Shown in pieces: positions 55,469-64,000 of a stretch of DNA of 64,000 nt. The notes under the pieces were generated by a model, which was not told the origin of the DNA, searched no databases, and saw only the letters and a list, made by a program, of their open reading frames with translations. The position numbers and the translations under genes were made by a program. Positions within the stretch are counted from its first letter, which is position 1. Every line of letters begins with the position of its first letter. The DNA comes from Tenacibaculum aquimarinum (GTDB lineage Bacteria; Bacteroidota; Bacteroidia; Flavobacteriales; Flavobacteriaceae), in NCBI RefSeq assembly GCF_022478115.1, contig NZ_JAKGSC010000001.1, positions 992,001 through 1,056,000 on the forward strand. Direction: 5' to 3'.

Positions 55469-56740
55469 CTATTTTACTTTAAAGAAAGAGTTTTCTGAAA
55501 TTTTTAAAGCGCGTTCATCTTCTGTAATTCTTATGTAATTTAGAAATACTTTTTCAGAAGTATGTCCGCTAATTGCCATAATATCTAATGTGGGCATACC
55601 TGCAAAATATGCATTGGTACAGAAGGAGCGCCTTGATGTATGATTTGATATAAGTTGGTGTTTTTTCTTAGTCTCAGTAATTTCTTTTCCTCCTTTGGTT
55701 TTCGTTATTGTAATTTCTTCGTTTAATTTGGCTTTAGCTGCAATCTTTTTTAAAGCTAAATTAATATGTTGTTCGGGCATCCTTTTAGGTGGATTACCGT
55801 CATTCTTTTCTAGTATATTTTCTACGATTGGATGAATAGGAATTGGTAGATACTTTCCTGTTTTTTTAACGATTACTCTAAAAAAGCGCTTGCCATTACT
55901 TTCGTGAATATTGTTTTTGGTTAACCCATTAAAATCAGAAACTCTTAAACCAGTATATGCGCCAATAATGAATAAGTCACGCGCATTGTTATGTGTTGGA
56001 TTGTCGCTGTAATCAATATCTATAATTTTCTTTAACTCAACTTCATTTAAGTAAACTTGTGTGGATTTTGCACTAGGTTTTATAAAGCGTTTACTTTGAA
56101 AGCTTAAATTTGTGTTTAGATTTTCTTCCGTAGCAGCATTCATAAAAACTTTTAATTGTTTAATAAATTTACCAATTGTGTTTAAAGAAAAGTCTAAACC
56201 TTCTAAGTATTCAATAAATAAGCCGTAAAAATCCATGTTTATGGATTCGAAACTAATTGAATAGTTGTATTTTTTTTCAAAATCTTTTAATAAATCTATC
56301 GTTCTTTCGTATTCATTAATTGTTCTGATAGAAAGTGTTCTACCAGTACTATCTATAATCCTGTTTTTTGATTGGTCAATAAATTGTCTTGAAAAAGTAT
56401 ATAATGTTAATTTCTTTTCAATAGTTTTTTTACCAAAATATATATTAATATCTTTTTTTAGTTGTAGTTCAATTTCAGCGTTTTCGTAAGAGTTGTATTC
56501 TGTGATTTTCTTTAGAATAAAACTTTTAAAATCAGATAATTTTTTATTGATGTTGTCTTTAATGTTAGAGACATCACTCATATTTCTAACTTTCTGATTT
56601 CTATCGTCCCAATATCTTGGATGAATTTTTAGTTTTGTAGCTCCTCTTATTCTGCTTTTTGCAGCAAGATTTACAGCGTAATAGATAGTAACAGATTTTG
56701 TTGCTTTCTTGTTTCGAAGAAGAAACTTAACCGAAGCCAT
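55469..56740 (-). CDS. island tyrosine integrase
   Basis: A 423-aa phage-type integrase of the Bacteroidota kind: N-terminal arm-binding domain (KFLLRNKKATKSVTIYY, DDRNQKVRN), SAM-like domain (about 95-205), and a catalytic domain with Arg in TGLRVSDF, HTSRRSF and GHTSEKVFLNYI. It integrates the island into tRNA-Gln. The ATG at 56740 is used; the longer ORF starts at a TTG. Its promoter overlaps arm-type repeats. Confidence 0.92.
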   Translation of the reverse strand: MASVKFLLRNKKATKSVTIYYAVNLAAKSRIRGATKLKIHPRYWDDRNQKVRNMSDVSNIKDNINKKLSDFKSFILKKITEYNSYENAEIELQLKKDINIYFGKKTIEKKLTLYTFSRQFIDQSKNRIIDSTGRTLSIRTINEYERTIDLLKDFEKKYNYSISFESINMDFYGLFIEYLEGLDFSLNTIGKFIKQLKVFMNAATEENLNTNLSFQSKRFIKPSAKSTQVYLNEVELKKIIDIDYSDNPTHNNARDLFIIGAYTGLRVSDFNGLTKNNIHESNGKRFFRVIVKKTGKYLPIPIHPIVENILEKNDGNPPKRMPEQHINLALKKIAAKAKLNEEITITKTKGGKEITETKKKHQLISNHTSRRSFCTNAYFAGMPTLDIMAISGHTSEKVFLNYIRITEDERALKISENSFFKVK

Positions 56741-56763
56741 ATAATAGTGATTTTTAACCAATC

Positions 56764-56809
56764 CAAATATAGTTAAATATTTATTTGTGTCGGTATTTGT
56801 GTCGGTAAT
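56764..56809 (-). promoter_or_regulatory. integrase promoter overlapping arm-type repeats, right end
   Basis: The minus-strand -7 element TATATTTG is at 56764-56771. GTCGGTA occurs at 56789 and 56801 (12 bp apart), occupying the -33 region. Integrase bound to these arms would shut its own promoter. Confidence 0.6.
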
Positions 56810-56919
56810 TTACTTGTTTACTCTTGTTTTACTTTTTCTCACCTTGTTGAATATTTTTTAAATCCCTTTGTTTGTGTGGCTGTGTGAGTAATTTAGAGAA
56901 ATACAGAAAAGTATTCGTT

Positions 56920-56936
56920 AGTCCTTGTAGGCCAAC
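56920..56936 (+). repeat. right attachment site (attR) of the tRNA-Gln island
   Basis: An exact copy of the 17-bp tRNA 3' segment AGTCCTTGTAGGCCAAC. No other tRNA sequence precedes it, so it is not a second tRNA gene. Confidence 0.9.
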
Positions 56937-56968
56937 AAAAAACGCTCACTTAATGGTGAGCGTTTTTT
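56937..56968. terminator. original chromosomal terminator (tRNA-Gln / universal stress protein)
   Basis: AACGCTCAC-ttaatg-GTGAGCGTT is flanked by A and T runs on both strands, so it works in both directions. It lies right after attR and before the convergent universal stress gene. Confidence 0.88.
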
Positions 56969-56983
56969 TAGTTTTAAGAATTA

Positions 56984-57811
56984 TTAAACTCTAAAAGTTA
57001 ATATTGGTCTTAAGGCATTCTTGGTTAAACTTTTTGTGACACTGTTATTAAATAAATGAGATAAACCACTTCTTCCATGGGTGCTCATTGCTATTATGTC
57101 TGCATTTATTTCTTCAGAAAAATTTAAAACACCTTTTTCTATAGAAGAATCGCTATATACATTTACGGAGTGTTTAGGTAGGTTGTAGTCTTTTATAAAA
57201 TCAGTTATTTTATTCTTTGTTTCTTGAGTGCTTTCAAATTTTCTTGGTGTATTTATTTTTAATAAATGAATTTGACTGTTGAATTTTTCGGCGAAATCAA
57301 GAAATTTTTCAAAAGCCTCTTTGTTTCCTTTTTTAAAACTAGATGCAAAAACCAGCTTTTTTGGCTTAAATTTCTCTTCATCTTTTTTAACTACAAGAAC
57401 TGGTATTTTTGAGTTCCTTACCACTTTTTCTGTATTTGATCCAATTAATATTTCTTCAAATTCAGAATGCCCTTTGGAGCCCATGACAATTAAATTCGCA
57501 TCAATTTTTTTTCCATAATCTTCTATGCCTTCGTAGGGTTTTTGAAAACGGATTGCATGCTTTATTGCTGTGTTTTTTGAGAAATATTTTTCTTTATATT
57601 GAAATAGTTTGTCTCTTACCTTGCGTAAGTATAACATGCTTTCTGGAATGCTAAAATTACTTCCGGCACCCATATCTACAATCCCGGTAGGTAATTCTAC
57701 CATGTGCAATAAATGTACTTCGCTATCGGACTTTTTAGCAATTCTTGAAGCTAATTTTGAGGCGTATTCAGATGAAACTGAAAAATCTACTGGAACTAAA
57801 ATTTTTCTCAT
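56984..57811 (-). CDS. universal stress protein, tandem UspA domains
   Basis: A 275-aa protein with two Usp folds (about 1-145 and 150-275). The first has the ATP-binding pattern GSKGHSEFEEILIGSNTEKV. The second has STHGRSGLSHLFNNSVTKSL, with the second glycine region altered. Such tandem proteins respond to energy or oxidative stress; the target is unknown. It is a single gene with a terminator. Confidence 0.9.
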   Translation of the reverse strand: MRKILVPVDFSVSSEYASKLASRIAKKSDSEVHLLHMVELPTGIVDMGAGSNFSIPESMLYLRKVRDKLFQYKEKYFSKNTAIKHAIRFQKPYEGIEDYGKKIDANLIVMGSKGHSEFEEILIGSNTEKVVRNSKIPVLVVKKDEEKFKPKKLVFASSFKKGNKEAFEKFLDFAEKFNSQIHLLKINTPRKFESTQETKNKITDFIKDYNLPKHSVNVYSDSSIEKGVLNFSEEINADIIAMSTHGRSGLSHLFNNSVTKSLTKNALRPILTFRV

Positions 57812-57876
57812 AATTAAAAGTATTAAAAGAGTGAAAAAGATACCTAAATATACGAAAAAGATAAATACAAACCTAC

Positions 57877-57907
57877 TTGTGTATTAGTAAATTACTTCCT
57901 ATATTTG
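57877..57907 (+). promoter_or_regulatory. rimP-nusA-infB promoter
   Basis: TTGTG (57878-57882) and TATATTTG (57900-57907) with about 18 bp spacing fit the Bacteroidota consensus. The leader is about 55 nt to the rimP ATG. Confidence 0.75.
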
Positions 57908-57935
57908 CACCGAAATTAAGGCAAAAGGAAGGAAA

Positions 57936-57957
57936 GGGGACGGAAGTCCCCTCTTTT
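57936..57957 (+). promoter_or_regulatory. terminator-like hairpin in the rimP leader
   Basis: GGGGAC-ggaa-GTCCCC is followed by TCTTTTT, 10 bp before the rimP ATG and after the promoter. As an intrinsic terminator inside a leader it would attenuate the operon that encodes NusA (inference). Confidence 0.6.
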
Positions 57958-57967
57958 TATATCAAAA

Positions 57968-58429
57968 ATGAACCAAGATACAGTTAAAAAATTATTGCAA
58001 GAAGCGTTAGATGAAAATCCATCTTTATTTTTAATAGAGTTGGCTTTCTTGGCAAGTAGCAAAATTAAGGTTGTTGTAGATGGAGATGCTGGTGTTCCGC
58101 TTAGCGAGTGCATTAGAATAAGTAGAAGTATAGAAGGAAGTCTGGATAGAGAGGAAGAAGATTTTTCTTTAGAAGTAACTTCACCAGATATTGCACATCC
58201 ATTTTTAGTATTACGTCAATATAAAAAAAATATTGGCAGAATTATTAAAGTTGTAACAGCAGAAGATAAATACGAAGGAACTTTAGCCTCAGCAGATGAG
58301 GATGGAATAGTTTTAACGTGGAAAGCAAGAGAGCCTAAACCAATAGGTAAAGGTAAGCATACAGTAGAAAAGACATTAAATCTATTGTATTCAGAAATAA
58401 AAGAAGCAAGAGTAAAAATTATATTTTAA
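57968..58429 (+). CDS. rimP: ribosome maturation factor RimP
   Basis: A 153-aa 30S maturation factor. The N-terminal domain with VVVDGDAGVPLSECIRISRSIE and the C-terminal Sm-like barrel (VTSPDIAHPFLVLRQYKKNIGR) are diagnostic. It is first in the rimP-nusA-infB operon, 11 bp before nusA. Confidence 0.95.
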   Translation: MNQDTVKKLLQEALDENPSLFLIELAFLASSKIKVVVDGDAGVPLSECIRISRSIEGSLDREEEDFSLEVTSPDIAHPFLVLRQYKKNIGRIIKVVTAEDKYEGTLASADEDGIVLTWKAREPKPIGKGKHTVEKTLNLLYSEIKEARVKIIF

Positions 58430-58440
58430 GAGAATATGCA

Positions 58441-59697
58441 ATGGAGAATATAGCATTAATTGATTCGTTTTCAGAATTTAAAGACAATAAAAGTATAGAC
58501 AGAGTTACACTTATGTCTATTTTAGAAGAAGTATTTCGTGCCACTTTAAAACGTAAGTTTGGGTCAGATGATAACTTCGATATTATTATTAACCCTGATA
58601 AAGGAGATTTAGAAATCTGGAGAAATCGTGTTGTAGTTGCAGATGGTTTTTCTGAAGATGATAATGAAGAAATAGAATTAGCGGAAGCAAGATTAATTGA
58701 GCCAGATTTTGAAATTGGTGAAGATGTATCTGAAGAAGTTAAGTTAATAGATTTAGGAAGAAGAGCAATTTTAGCATTACGCCAAAACTTAATTTCTAAA
58801 ATTCATGAACACGATAGTACAAATATCTTTAAGCAATTTAAAGATTTAGAAGGAGAGTTGTACAGTGCAGAGGTTCATCACATACGTCATAATGCAATTA
58901 TTATGTTAGATGATGAAGGAAATGAATTAGTGTTGCCAAAAAGTGAGCAAATTCGTTCAGATTTCTTTAGAAAAGGAGATGCTGTTCGTGGTGTAATAAA
59001 ATCGGTAGAGTTAAGAGGTAATAAACCTGCAATTATTCTATCAAGAACATCGCCAGTATTTTTAAATAAATTATTTGAGCAAGAAATTCCTGAAGTATTT
59101 GATGGTTTAATTACTGTTGAAGGAGTTGCAAGAATACCAGGAGATAAAGCAAAAGTAGCTGTAGATTCTTATGATGATAGAATTGACCCTGTTGGTGCTT
59201 GTGTTGGTGTTAAAGGATCTCGTATTCACGGTATTGTTCGTGAGTTAGGAAACGAAAATATAGATGTAATTAATTACACTAAGAACGACCAATTATTCAT
59301 AGCCAGAGCTTTAAGTCCTGCAAAAGTAACTTCAATGGAAATTGAATTATACGAAGAGGAGAAAGATGGTAAAAAAGGACGTGTAAAAGTGTTGTTAAAA
59401 CCAGAAGAAGTGTCTAAGGCAATTGGACGTGGCGGTGTGAACATCAGATTAGCAAGTCAGTTAACAGGATATGAAATAGACGTTCAACGTGAAGGTTTAG
59501 AAGAAGAAGATGTTGAGTTAACAGAGTTTGGTGATGAAATAGAAGATTGGGTAATTGTAGAATTCAAGAAAATTGGTTTAGATACTGCAAGAGCGGTCTT
59601 AGAAACTAATGTTGCCGAATTAGTAAAAAGAACAGATTTAGAAGAGGAAACAATCTTAGAAGTTCAAAGAATTTTAAAAGAAGAGTTCGAAGACTAA
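58441..59697 (+). CDS. nusA: transcription termination/antitermination factor NusA
   Basis: A 418-aa NusA: RNA-polymerase-binding N-terminal domain (1-125), S1 domain (about 130-200), and two KH domains (GACVGVKGSRIHGIVRELGNE and AIGRGGVNIRLASQLTGYEI). An acidic end follows. The C-terminal acidic repeats of E. coli NusA are absent, normal for this group. Confidence 0.96.
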   Translation: MENIALIDSFSEFKDNKSIDRVTLMSILEEVFRATLKRKFGSDDNFDIIINPDKGDLEIWRNRVVVADGFSEDDNEEIELAEARLIEPDFEIGEDVSEEVKLIDLGRRAILALRQNLISKIHEHDSTNIFKQFKDLEGELYSAEVHHIRHNAIIMLDDEGNELVLPKSEQIRSDFFRKGDAVRGVIKSVELRGNKPAIILSRTSPVFLNKLFEQEIPEVFDGLITVEGVARIPGDKAKVAVDSYDDRIDPVGACVGVKGSRIHGIVRELGNENIDVINYTKNDQLFIARALSPAKVTSMEIELYEEEKDGKKGRVKVLLKPEEVSKAIGRGGVNIRLASQLTGYEIDVQREGLEEEDVELTEFGDEIEDWVIVEFKKIGLDTARAVLETNVAELVKRTDLEEETILEVQRILKEEFED

Positions 59698-59826
59698 ATT
59701 GATAGTAAAGGGTGTGTTTATTTCCTTTTTTCATTAGAAAATAAAAATCAACATAATAACAGAATTCATAACTACAATTAATTTGTAAAGTGTGTTTTTT
59801 GTAAATAAAAGACTAAAAAATAGTAT

Positions 59827-62628
59827 ATGTCTGACGTTAAAAAATTAAGACTTAACAAAGTTTTAAAAGAATTAAATATCTCTTTAGATAGAGCGGTGGA
59901 ACATTTGGCTCAAAAAGGCCATGATGTAGAAGCACGTCCTACTACTAAAATCTCTAATGCAGAATATCAAATTCTATTAGATGGTTTTCAAACGGATGCT
60001 AGTAAAAGAGCAGAATCTCGTGAGGTTGGTGAAGAAAAGAGAAAAGAGAAAGAAGCGCTAAAGTTAGAATTGGAAGCTAAACAAGAACAAAAACGTTTAG
60101 AGGAAGAAGCTAAAAGAGAAGTTCTTAAAGCCAAAGCAGTTAAGTTAGAGATTAAAACTGTCGGAAAAATAGATGTAGATAAAAAACCATCTGCAAAAAA
60201 GGAAGAACCTGTTAAGGAGACTCCAAAAGCAACTGAACCAAAACCAGAAGCTCCTAAAGCTGCAGAACCTATAAAAGAGGCTCCAAAAAAGGAAACTTCT
60301 AAAGAGGTAGAACCTGTAAAGGAAGCTCCAAAAAAGGTTGAGGTTAAAGAAACTAAAAAGGTAGAGGTTCAGAAAACAGAGAAACCTAAGGTAGCTGGAA
60401 TTATAAAGAAAGAGCCTGAGGTTAAAGAAGAGCCAAAAGTAGAAATTACACCTGAAAATTCAGAAAAACTTAAAACGCAATATAAAAAATTAGACGGTCC
60501 TAAGATTACAGGGCAAAAAATTGACTTAAAGCAGTTTGAGAAGAAACCGAAGAAAAAGGTAGTAAGACCAGGAGACGATAAGAAGAAGCGTAAAAGAATT
60601 GTTAAGCCAGCAACTGGTGGAACAAGAACTCCAAGTACTGGAGGAAATAGAGGAGGAAACCGTAGTGGAGGTTCTCGTGGAGGACAACAAAGAGGTAGAA
60701 GACCTGTAGTTCAAAAAGCAGAATTAACTGACGAGCAAGTTCAAAAACAAGTAAGAGAAACCTTAGAAAAACTTCAAGGTAAATCTAAGAAAGGTAAAGG
60801 AGCTAAGTATCGTAGAGATAAAAGAGATGCTCACAGAGAACAAACAGAAGCAGAATTAGAAGCGCAAGCATTAGAAAGCAAAGTACTTAAAGTAACAGAA
60901 TTTGTTACGGTAAGTGAAGTTGCAACAATGATGGATGTACCAGTTACAAACATTATTTCTTCATGTATGATGTTAGGAATGATGGTAACAATGAATCAGC
61001 GTTTAGATGCAGAAACTTTAACTATTGTAGCAGAAGAATTTAATTATACAGTTGAATTTGTAGGTGCTGAAGTTGAAGAATCAATAGAAGAAGTAGAAGA
61101 TAAACCAGAAGATTTAGTAACTCGTGCGCCAATTATTACGGTTATGGGTCACGTAGATCATGGTAAAACTTCATTATTAGATTACATCCGTAAGGCAAAT
61201 ATTGTTGACGGAGAGTCTGGAGGAATTACACAGCATATTGGAGCTTACTCTGTAAATGTAGGAGATCAAAAAATAGCATTTTTAGATACACCAGGTCACG
61301 AGGCCTTTACAGCAATGCGTGCACGTGGAGCTCAAGTAACAGATTTAGTAATTATTGTAGCAGCAGCAGATGATGATGTAATGCCACAAACTAAAGAAGC
61401 AATTTCTCATGCTCAAGCAGCAGGAGTACCAATTATATTTGCAATTAATAAAATTGATAAGCCAAACGCTAATCCAGATAACGTTAAAACGCAACTATCT
61501 TCAATGAATTTATTAATTGAAGAATGGGGTGGAAACATTCAGTCTCAAGATATTTCAGCTAAAACAGGTGAAGGAATTGAGGAGTTATTAGAAAAAGTTT
61601 TATTAGAAGCAGAAATTTTAGAATTAAAAGCTAATCCTAATAAGAACGCAGTTGGTGCGGTTGTAGAAGCGCAATTAGATAAAGGTAGAGGTTATGTTAC
61701 AACAATATTAGTACAAGCCGGAACTTTAAAAATTGGAGATTATATCCTTGCTGGTAAAAACAGTGGTAAAGTAAAAGCCATGTTTGATGACAAAGGAAAT
61801 AAACTTAAAGTTGCAGGTCCATCAACACCAGTATCTATACTTGGTTTAGACGGAGCGCCACAAGCAGGAGATAAATTCAATGTATTTGAAGACGAAAGAG
61901 AAGCAAAACAAATTGCATCTAAACGTTCTCAATTACAACGTGAACAATCTGTAAGAACTCAGAAAACATTAACGTTAGATGAAATTGGTCGTCGTATTGC
62001 ATTAGGAGACTTTAAAGAATTAAACATTATCTTAAAAGGAGATGTAGATGGTTCTGTAGAAGCCTTAACAGATTCGTTCCAAAAACTGTCAACAGAAGAA
62101 ATTCAAGTTAATATTTTACATAAAGGAGTTGGAGCCATTACAGAAAGTGATGTGTTATTAGCAACAGCTTCAGATGCAATTGTAATCGGATTTAACGTTC
62201 GACCACAAGCAAACGCTAGAGTTATAGCAGATAGAGAAGAAGTAGATATTAGAATGTACTCAATTATTTACGATGCAATTAACGATCTTAAAGATGCAAT
62301 GGAAGGTATGTTATCTCCAGACATTAAAGAAGAAGTTACCGGTAACGTAGAAATTAGAGAAATCTATAAAATCTCTAAAGTTGGTAATATTGCAGGATGT
62401 ATGGTTATGTCAGGTAAAATATTCAGAAACTCATTAATTAGAATTATTAGAGACGGTATTGTAGTTCATACAGGTACTTTAGAAGCTTTAAAACGTTTTA
62501 AAGACGATGTAAAAGAAGTTGCAAAAGGGTACGATTGTGGTGTTCAGATAAAAGGATACAACGATATACAACAAGGTGACGTTATTGAAGCTTACCAAGA
62601 AGTAGCCGTTAAGAAAAAACTGAAATAA
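59827..62628 (+). CDS. infB: translation initiation factor IF-2
   Basis: A 933-aa initiator-tRNA GTPase. IF2_N helix ([20 protein letters not shown]), then a long low-complexity linker (about 60-300) rich in Lys/Glu/Pro with Gly/Arg-rich stretches, then a second IF2_N. G1 GHVDHGKT (about 437), G3 DTPGH and G4 NKID follow, then domains II-IV. The 129-bp gap from nusA has no obvious terminator, so it is probably one operon. Confidence 0.97.
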   Translation: MSDVKKLRLNKVLKELNISLDRAVEHLAQKGHDVEARPTTKISNAEYQILLDGFQTDASKRAESREVGEEKRKEKEALKLELEAKQEQKRLEEEAKREVLKAKAVKLEIKTVGKIDVDKKPSAKKEEPVKETPKATEPKPEAPKAAEPIKEAPKKETSKEVEPVKEAPKKVEVKETKKVEVQKTEKPKVAGIIKKEPEVKEEPKVEITPENSEKLKTQYKKLDGPKITGQKIDLKQFEKKPKKKVVRPGDDKKKRKRIVKPATGGTRTPSTGGNRGGNRSGGSRGGQQRGRRPVVQKAELTDEQVQKQVRETLEKLQGKSKKGKGAKYRRDKRDAHREQTEAELEAQALESKVLKVTEFVTVSEVATMMDVPVTNIISSCMMLGMMVTMNQRLDAETLTIVAEEFNYTVEFVGAEVEESIEEVEDKPEDLVTRAPIITVMGHVDHGKTSLLDYIRKANIVDGESGGITQHIGAYSVNVGDQKIAFLDTPGHEAFTAMRARGAQVTDLVIIVAAADDDVMPQTKEAISHAQAAGVPIIFAINKIDKPNANPDNVKTQLSSMNLLIEEWGGNIQSQDISAKTGEGIEELLEKVLLEAEILELKANPNKNAVGAVVEAQLDKGRGYVTTILVQAGTLKIGDYILAGKNSGKVKAMFDDKGNKLKVAGPSTPVSILGLDGAPQAGDKFNVFEDEREAKQIASKRSQLQREQSVRTQKTLTLDEIGRRIALGDFKELNIILKGDVDGSVEALTDSFQKLSTEEIQVNILHKGVGAITESDVLLATASDAIVIGFNVRPQANARVIADREEVDIRMYSIIYDAINDLKDAMEGMLSPDIKEEVTGNVEIREIYKISKVGNIAGCMVMSGKIFRNSLIRIIRDGIVVHTGTLEALKRFKDDVKEVAKGYDCGVQIKGYNDIQQGDVIEAYQEVAVKKKLK

Positions 62629-62650
62629 ATTCAGTAGTTCAATAAAATTA

Positions 62651-62678
62651 AAACCGATACGAAAGTGTCGGTTTTTTT
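62651..62678 (+). terminator. infB operon terminator
   Basis: ACCGATAC-gaaa-GTGTCGGT (one wobble) followed by seven T, just after the infB stop. Confidence 0.9.
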
Positions 62679-62769
62679 GTGCGTTACGGTTTTTAGCGAG
62701 TTTTTTTAAACGTTATTCTAAACTTGATAAAGAATCTTATTTCATGTATTAACTAGCTATAATTAATTC

Positions 62770-62880
62770 AAAAACCGCCCGCGCTTTCCGCTATATCTTT
62801 TTGTAAAAAAAAAACAAAAAGGTTAAGAATATCAACAGTTATTCGAACGGCTACAATCGCTAACGCGCCTACTTGCTATT
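62770..62880. repeat. REP-like intergenic sequence
   Basis: In the 387-bp gap between infB and the SPOR gene, CTTTTTGT (62797-62804) and ACAAAAAG (62814-62821) form an 8-bp hairpin. It follows CCGCCCGCGCTTTCCGC, locally GC-rich, and precedes CAATCGCTAACGCGCC. I recall this composition as an interspersed flavobacterial repeat. Apart from the two terminators I see nothing else in the gap. Confidence 0.4.
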
Positions 62881-62963
62881 GAATGATGTTTCGAGTTTTG
62901 TTAATGTTTTTTAAGGTTGTTTATTGATTTTGAGTAACGAAAAATTGTTTCAAAACTTAATTC

Positions 62964-62995
62964 AAAAAAAAAATCCGAAGCAATAGCTTCAGATT
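62964..62995 (-). terminator. terminator of the SPOR-domain gene
   Basis: AATCTGAAGC / GCTTCGGATT (10-bp stem with one wobble, 4-nt loop) followed by a T run on the minus strand. Confidence 0.88.
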
Positions 62996-63015
62996 TTAAA
63001 ATTTGTATTTTTTAT

Positions 63016-63384
63016 CTAATCATTTTTTTTAATAACAATAGCGCCGGAAAACTTCTCTCTAATTTTATTAATAGCTTTATCGGCTTCTAATCTTGTTTTG
63101 TAATTTCCAACTTGTACTTTCCATTCTGGAGCATCATAATCTAACTTGTTATAAACACCAGGAAATTCTACTTGAAATTTACCTTTTGTGCTTCTTGCTC
63201 GTTTTTCTAAACCATTGTATAGCTGAATTCTAAAACCATGACCATAGCTTTTATTATAGTCTCTTTTTTTGGCTAATAAGCTAGAAATCTTATCGTTATC
63301 TTGAGTGCTGGTTTGTGCATTCACTGTAGAAATTCCAAGAAACGCAAAAAGTAGTACAGCGGAAAAATATATCTTAATTTTCAT
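63016..63384 (-). CDS. secreted SPOR-domain protein
   Basis: A 122-aa protein with a signal peptide (residues 1-23, ending VNAQ). A SPOR domain at about 48-118 (FRIQLYNG...WKVQVGNYKTRLEADKAINKIREKF) binds denuded peptidoglycan glycan, often at division sites. It is monocistronic. In related genomes a similar gene often lies next to the complex III operon, as here. Confidence 0.85.
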   Translation of the reverse strand: MKIKIYFSAVLLFAFLGISTVNAQTSTQDNDKISSLLAKKRDYNKSYGHGFRIQLYNGLEKRARSTKGKFQVEFPGVYNKLDYDAPEWKVQVGNYKTRLEADKAINKIREKFSGAIVIKKND

Positions 63385-63508
63385 TATTATTTTAGTTTAT
63401 ACAAAAGTAACGACTTGTTTCTGAATAAATTGAAATAAATCTTTATTTAGAATTAATATAAATTATAATTAACATTCTTTTAGCATTTCAAAATCTGAAC
63501 AGAATTAG

Positions 63509-63544
63509 TACTTTTGTGCAACTGTATGAGGTGCAAACCTCATA
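63509..63544 (+). promoter_or_regulatory. promoter and leader hairpin of the cytochrome operon
   Basis: TACTTTTG (63509-63516) fits TAnnTTTG. It is followed by a perfect 8-bp hairpin TATGAGGT-gcaa-ACCTCATA (63525-63544) with a GNRA-like loop and no T run, at the very 5' end of the transcript. It may stabilise the mRNA. Confidence 0.6.
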
Positions 63545-63582
63545 CCAAAAATACATAGATTTTAAACTATAGTTTGTAAAAT

Positions 63583-64000
63583 ATGAAGAGTGTAGCACTA
63601 CACAATAGACTAACCAACGTATTCTTAAAGAGTCTTACTTTACTTTTAATATTATCTTTTAGCTTCTCGTCTCAGGCGCAAGAAGTAGACGCAGCGCGTC
63701 AAAAAGAGGGTAGAAAATTATTTAGATCACTTTGTGCATCGTGTCATAAACTAGATAAAAAACTAGTTGGGCCAGCATTAGGAGGTGTTGAAGATAGAAG
63801 AGAAAACGATTGGTTGCAAAGCTGGATTAAAGATAATACAGCCTTAATTAAATCTGGAGATGCTGATGCAATTGAGGCAGCAGAATTCAGTCCAACAGCA
63901 ATGACGGCTTTTCCTCAATTAGACGAAAAGCAAATAAACGATATTCTTTATTATACCACAGTTGGTGATCCTGTTAAGCCAGGAGCAGTTGCTGATGTTG
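63583..64000 (+). CDS. c-type cytochrome, partial (first gene of a probable alternative complex III operon)
   Basis: 139 codons are visible before the window ends. A TM/signal sequence (about residues 15-32, ending SSQAQ) is followed by one haem c site CASCH at 51-55, then a cytochrome c domain (VGPALGGV, probable axial Met in FSPTAMTAFPQL). It is a periplasmic electron carrier. In Flavobacteriia a cytochrome of this kind precedes the act genes of alternative complex III; the following genes are outside the window, so that assignment is inference. Confidence 0.82.
   Translation, partial: MKSVALHNRLTNVFLKSLTLLLILSFSFSSQAQEVDAARQKEGRKLFRSLCASCHKLDKKLVGPALGGVEDRRENDWLQSWIKDNTALIKSGDADAIEAAEFSPTAMTAFPQLDEKQINDILYYTTVGDPVKPGAVADV

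Larger units (their letters stand above)
35715..56936. mobile_element. 21.2-kb integrated defence island in tRNA-Gln
   Basis: Bounded by a 17-bp direct repeat of the tRNA 3' end, it has a tyrosine integrase gene next to the right boundary, paired arm-type repeats inside both ends, replication-type genes at the right, and a type I R-M/nuclease cargo at the left and centre. No capsid, portal, relaxase or conjugation genes are visible. It is therefore a satellite- or plasmid-like integrative element, not a complete prophage or conjugative element. Confidence 0.88.

Noticed and set aside
56920-56936. A second tRNA-Gln gene at the right end of the island
   Set aside because: Only the 17-bp 3' segment is present; D and anticodon arms are missing.
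35715-56936. Complete prophage or conjugative element
   Set aside because: No terminase, portal, capsid, tail, relaxase or type IV secretion genes are present.

Overview
The window looks like a chromosome segment of a marine-type Flavobacteriaceae species (Polaribacter/Tenacibaculum-like; genus is inference). The evidence is low GC, Bacteroidota promoters of the TTTG-N19-TAnnTTTG type, a T9SS C-terminal sorting domain, an ExbB-ExbD-ExbD cluster, DUF2723, DUF5675 and YkgJ proteins, and what looks like the first cytochrome of an alternative complex III operon at the right edge. Much of it is conserved core: ExbB/ExbD, rpoN, asnS, an RND transporter, frr-pyrH, tsf-rpsB, rpsI-rplM, a RluA-type pseudouridine synthase, polA, a metallophosphoesterase, a DUF2723 protein, tRNA-Gln, a universal stress protein, rimP-nusA-infB and a SPOR protein.

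Two accessory regions interrupt the core. Region 1 (15992-24578) is, in my reading, an integron-like gene-cassette array with non-canonical sites. Six genes (Fic, two secreted proteins, a 4-TM protein, a lipoprotein, and a 1025-aa type IIG restriction-modification enzyme) lie on the same strand. Five are separated by 139-140 nt elements and the sixth by a 203 nt variant. Every element is an imperfect inverted repeat; the five short ones also hold an inner 8-9 bp hairpin whose sequence changes but whose pairing is kept. The outermost 10 bp of the elements are complementary across each gene rather than across each element. That is the bookkeeping expected if each cassette was once a circle closed at G|TTG. 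Nearly all non-Watson-Crick positions in the element arms are G.T on the + strand (A.C on the coding strand), so the strand opposite the genes is the one selected to fold, as for the bottom strand of integron attC. A tyrosine recombinase gene ends 33 bp from the last cassette boundary and is the obvious candidate enzyme.

Region 2 (35715-56936) is a 21.2 kb integrated island in the 3' end of tRNA-Gln(TTG), bounded by a 17 bp direct repeat. It encodes its own integrase, an HTH/excisionase-like protein, an SF3 helicase/primase-type protein and unknown proteins. Its cargo is defensive: a type I R-M operon (hsdM-hsdS-...-hsdR) with four extra genes between hsdS and hsdR (RelA/SpoT-like, PD-(D/E)XK, a small endonuclease-like protein, and a DUF262/DUF1524 GmrSD-like protein), plus a 1089-aa DUF4297/Cap4-like putative nuclease on the opposite strand. 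The island separates the tRNA from its original terminator and brings a replacement.

Several reported starts were moved to internal ATGs because the longest ORF began at a TTG inside a promoter or upstream of the family's usual N-terminus (asnS, polA, hsdM, island integrase, cassette-2 gene). Family names come from motif recognition without database searches.
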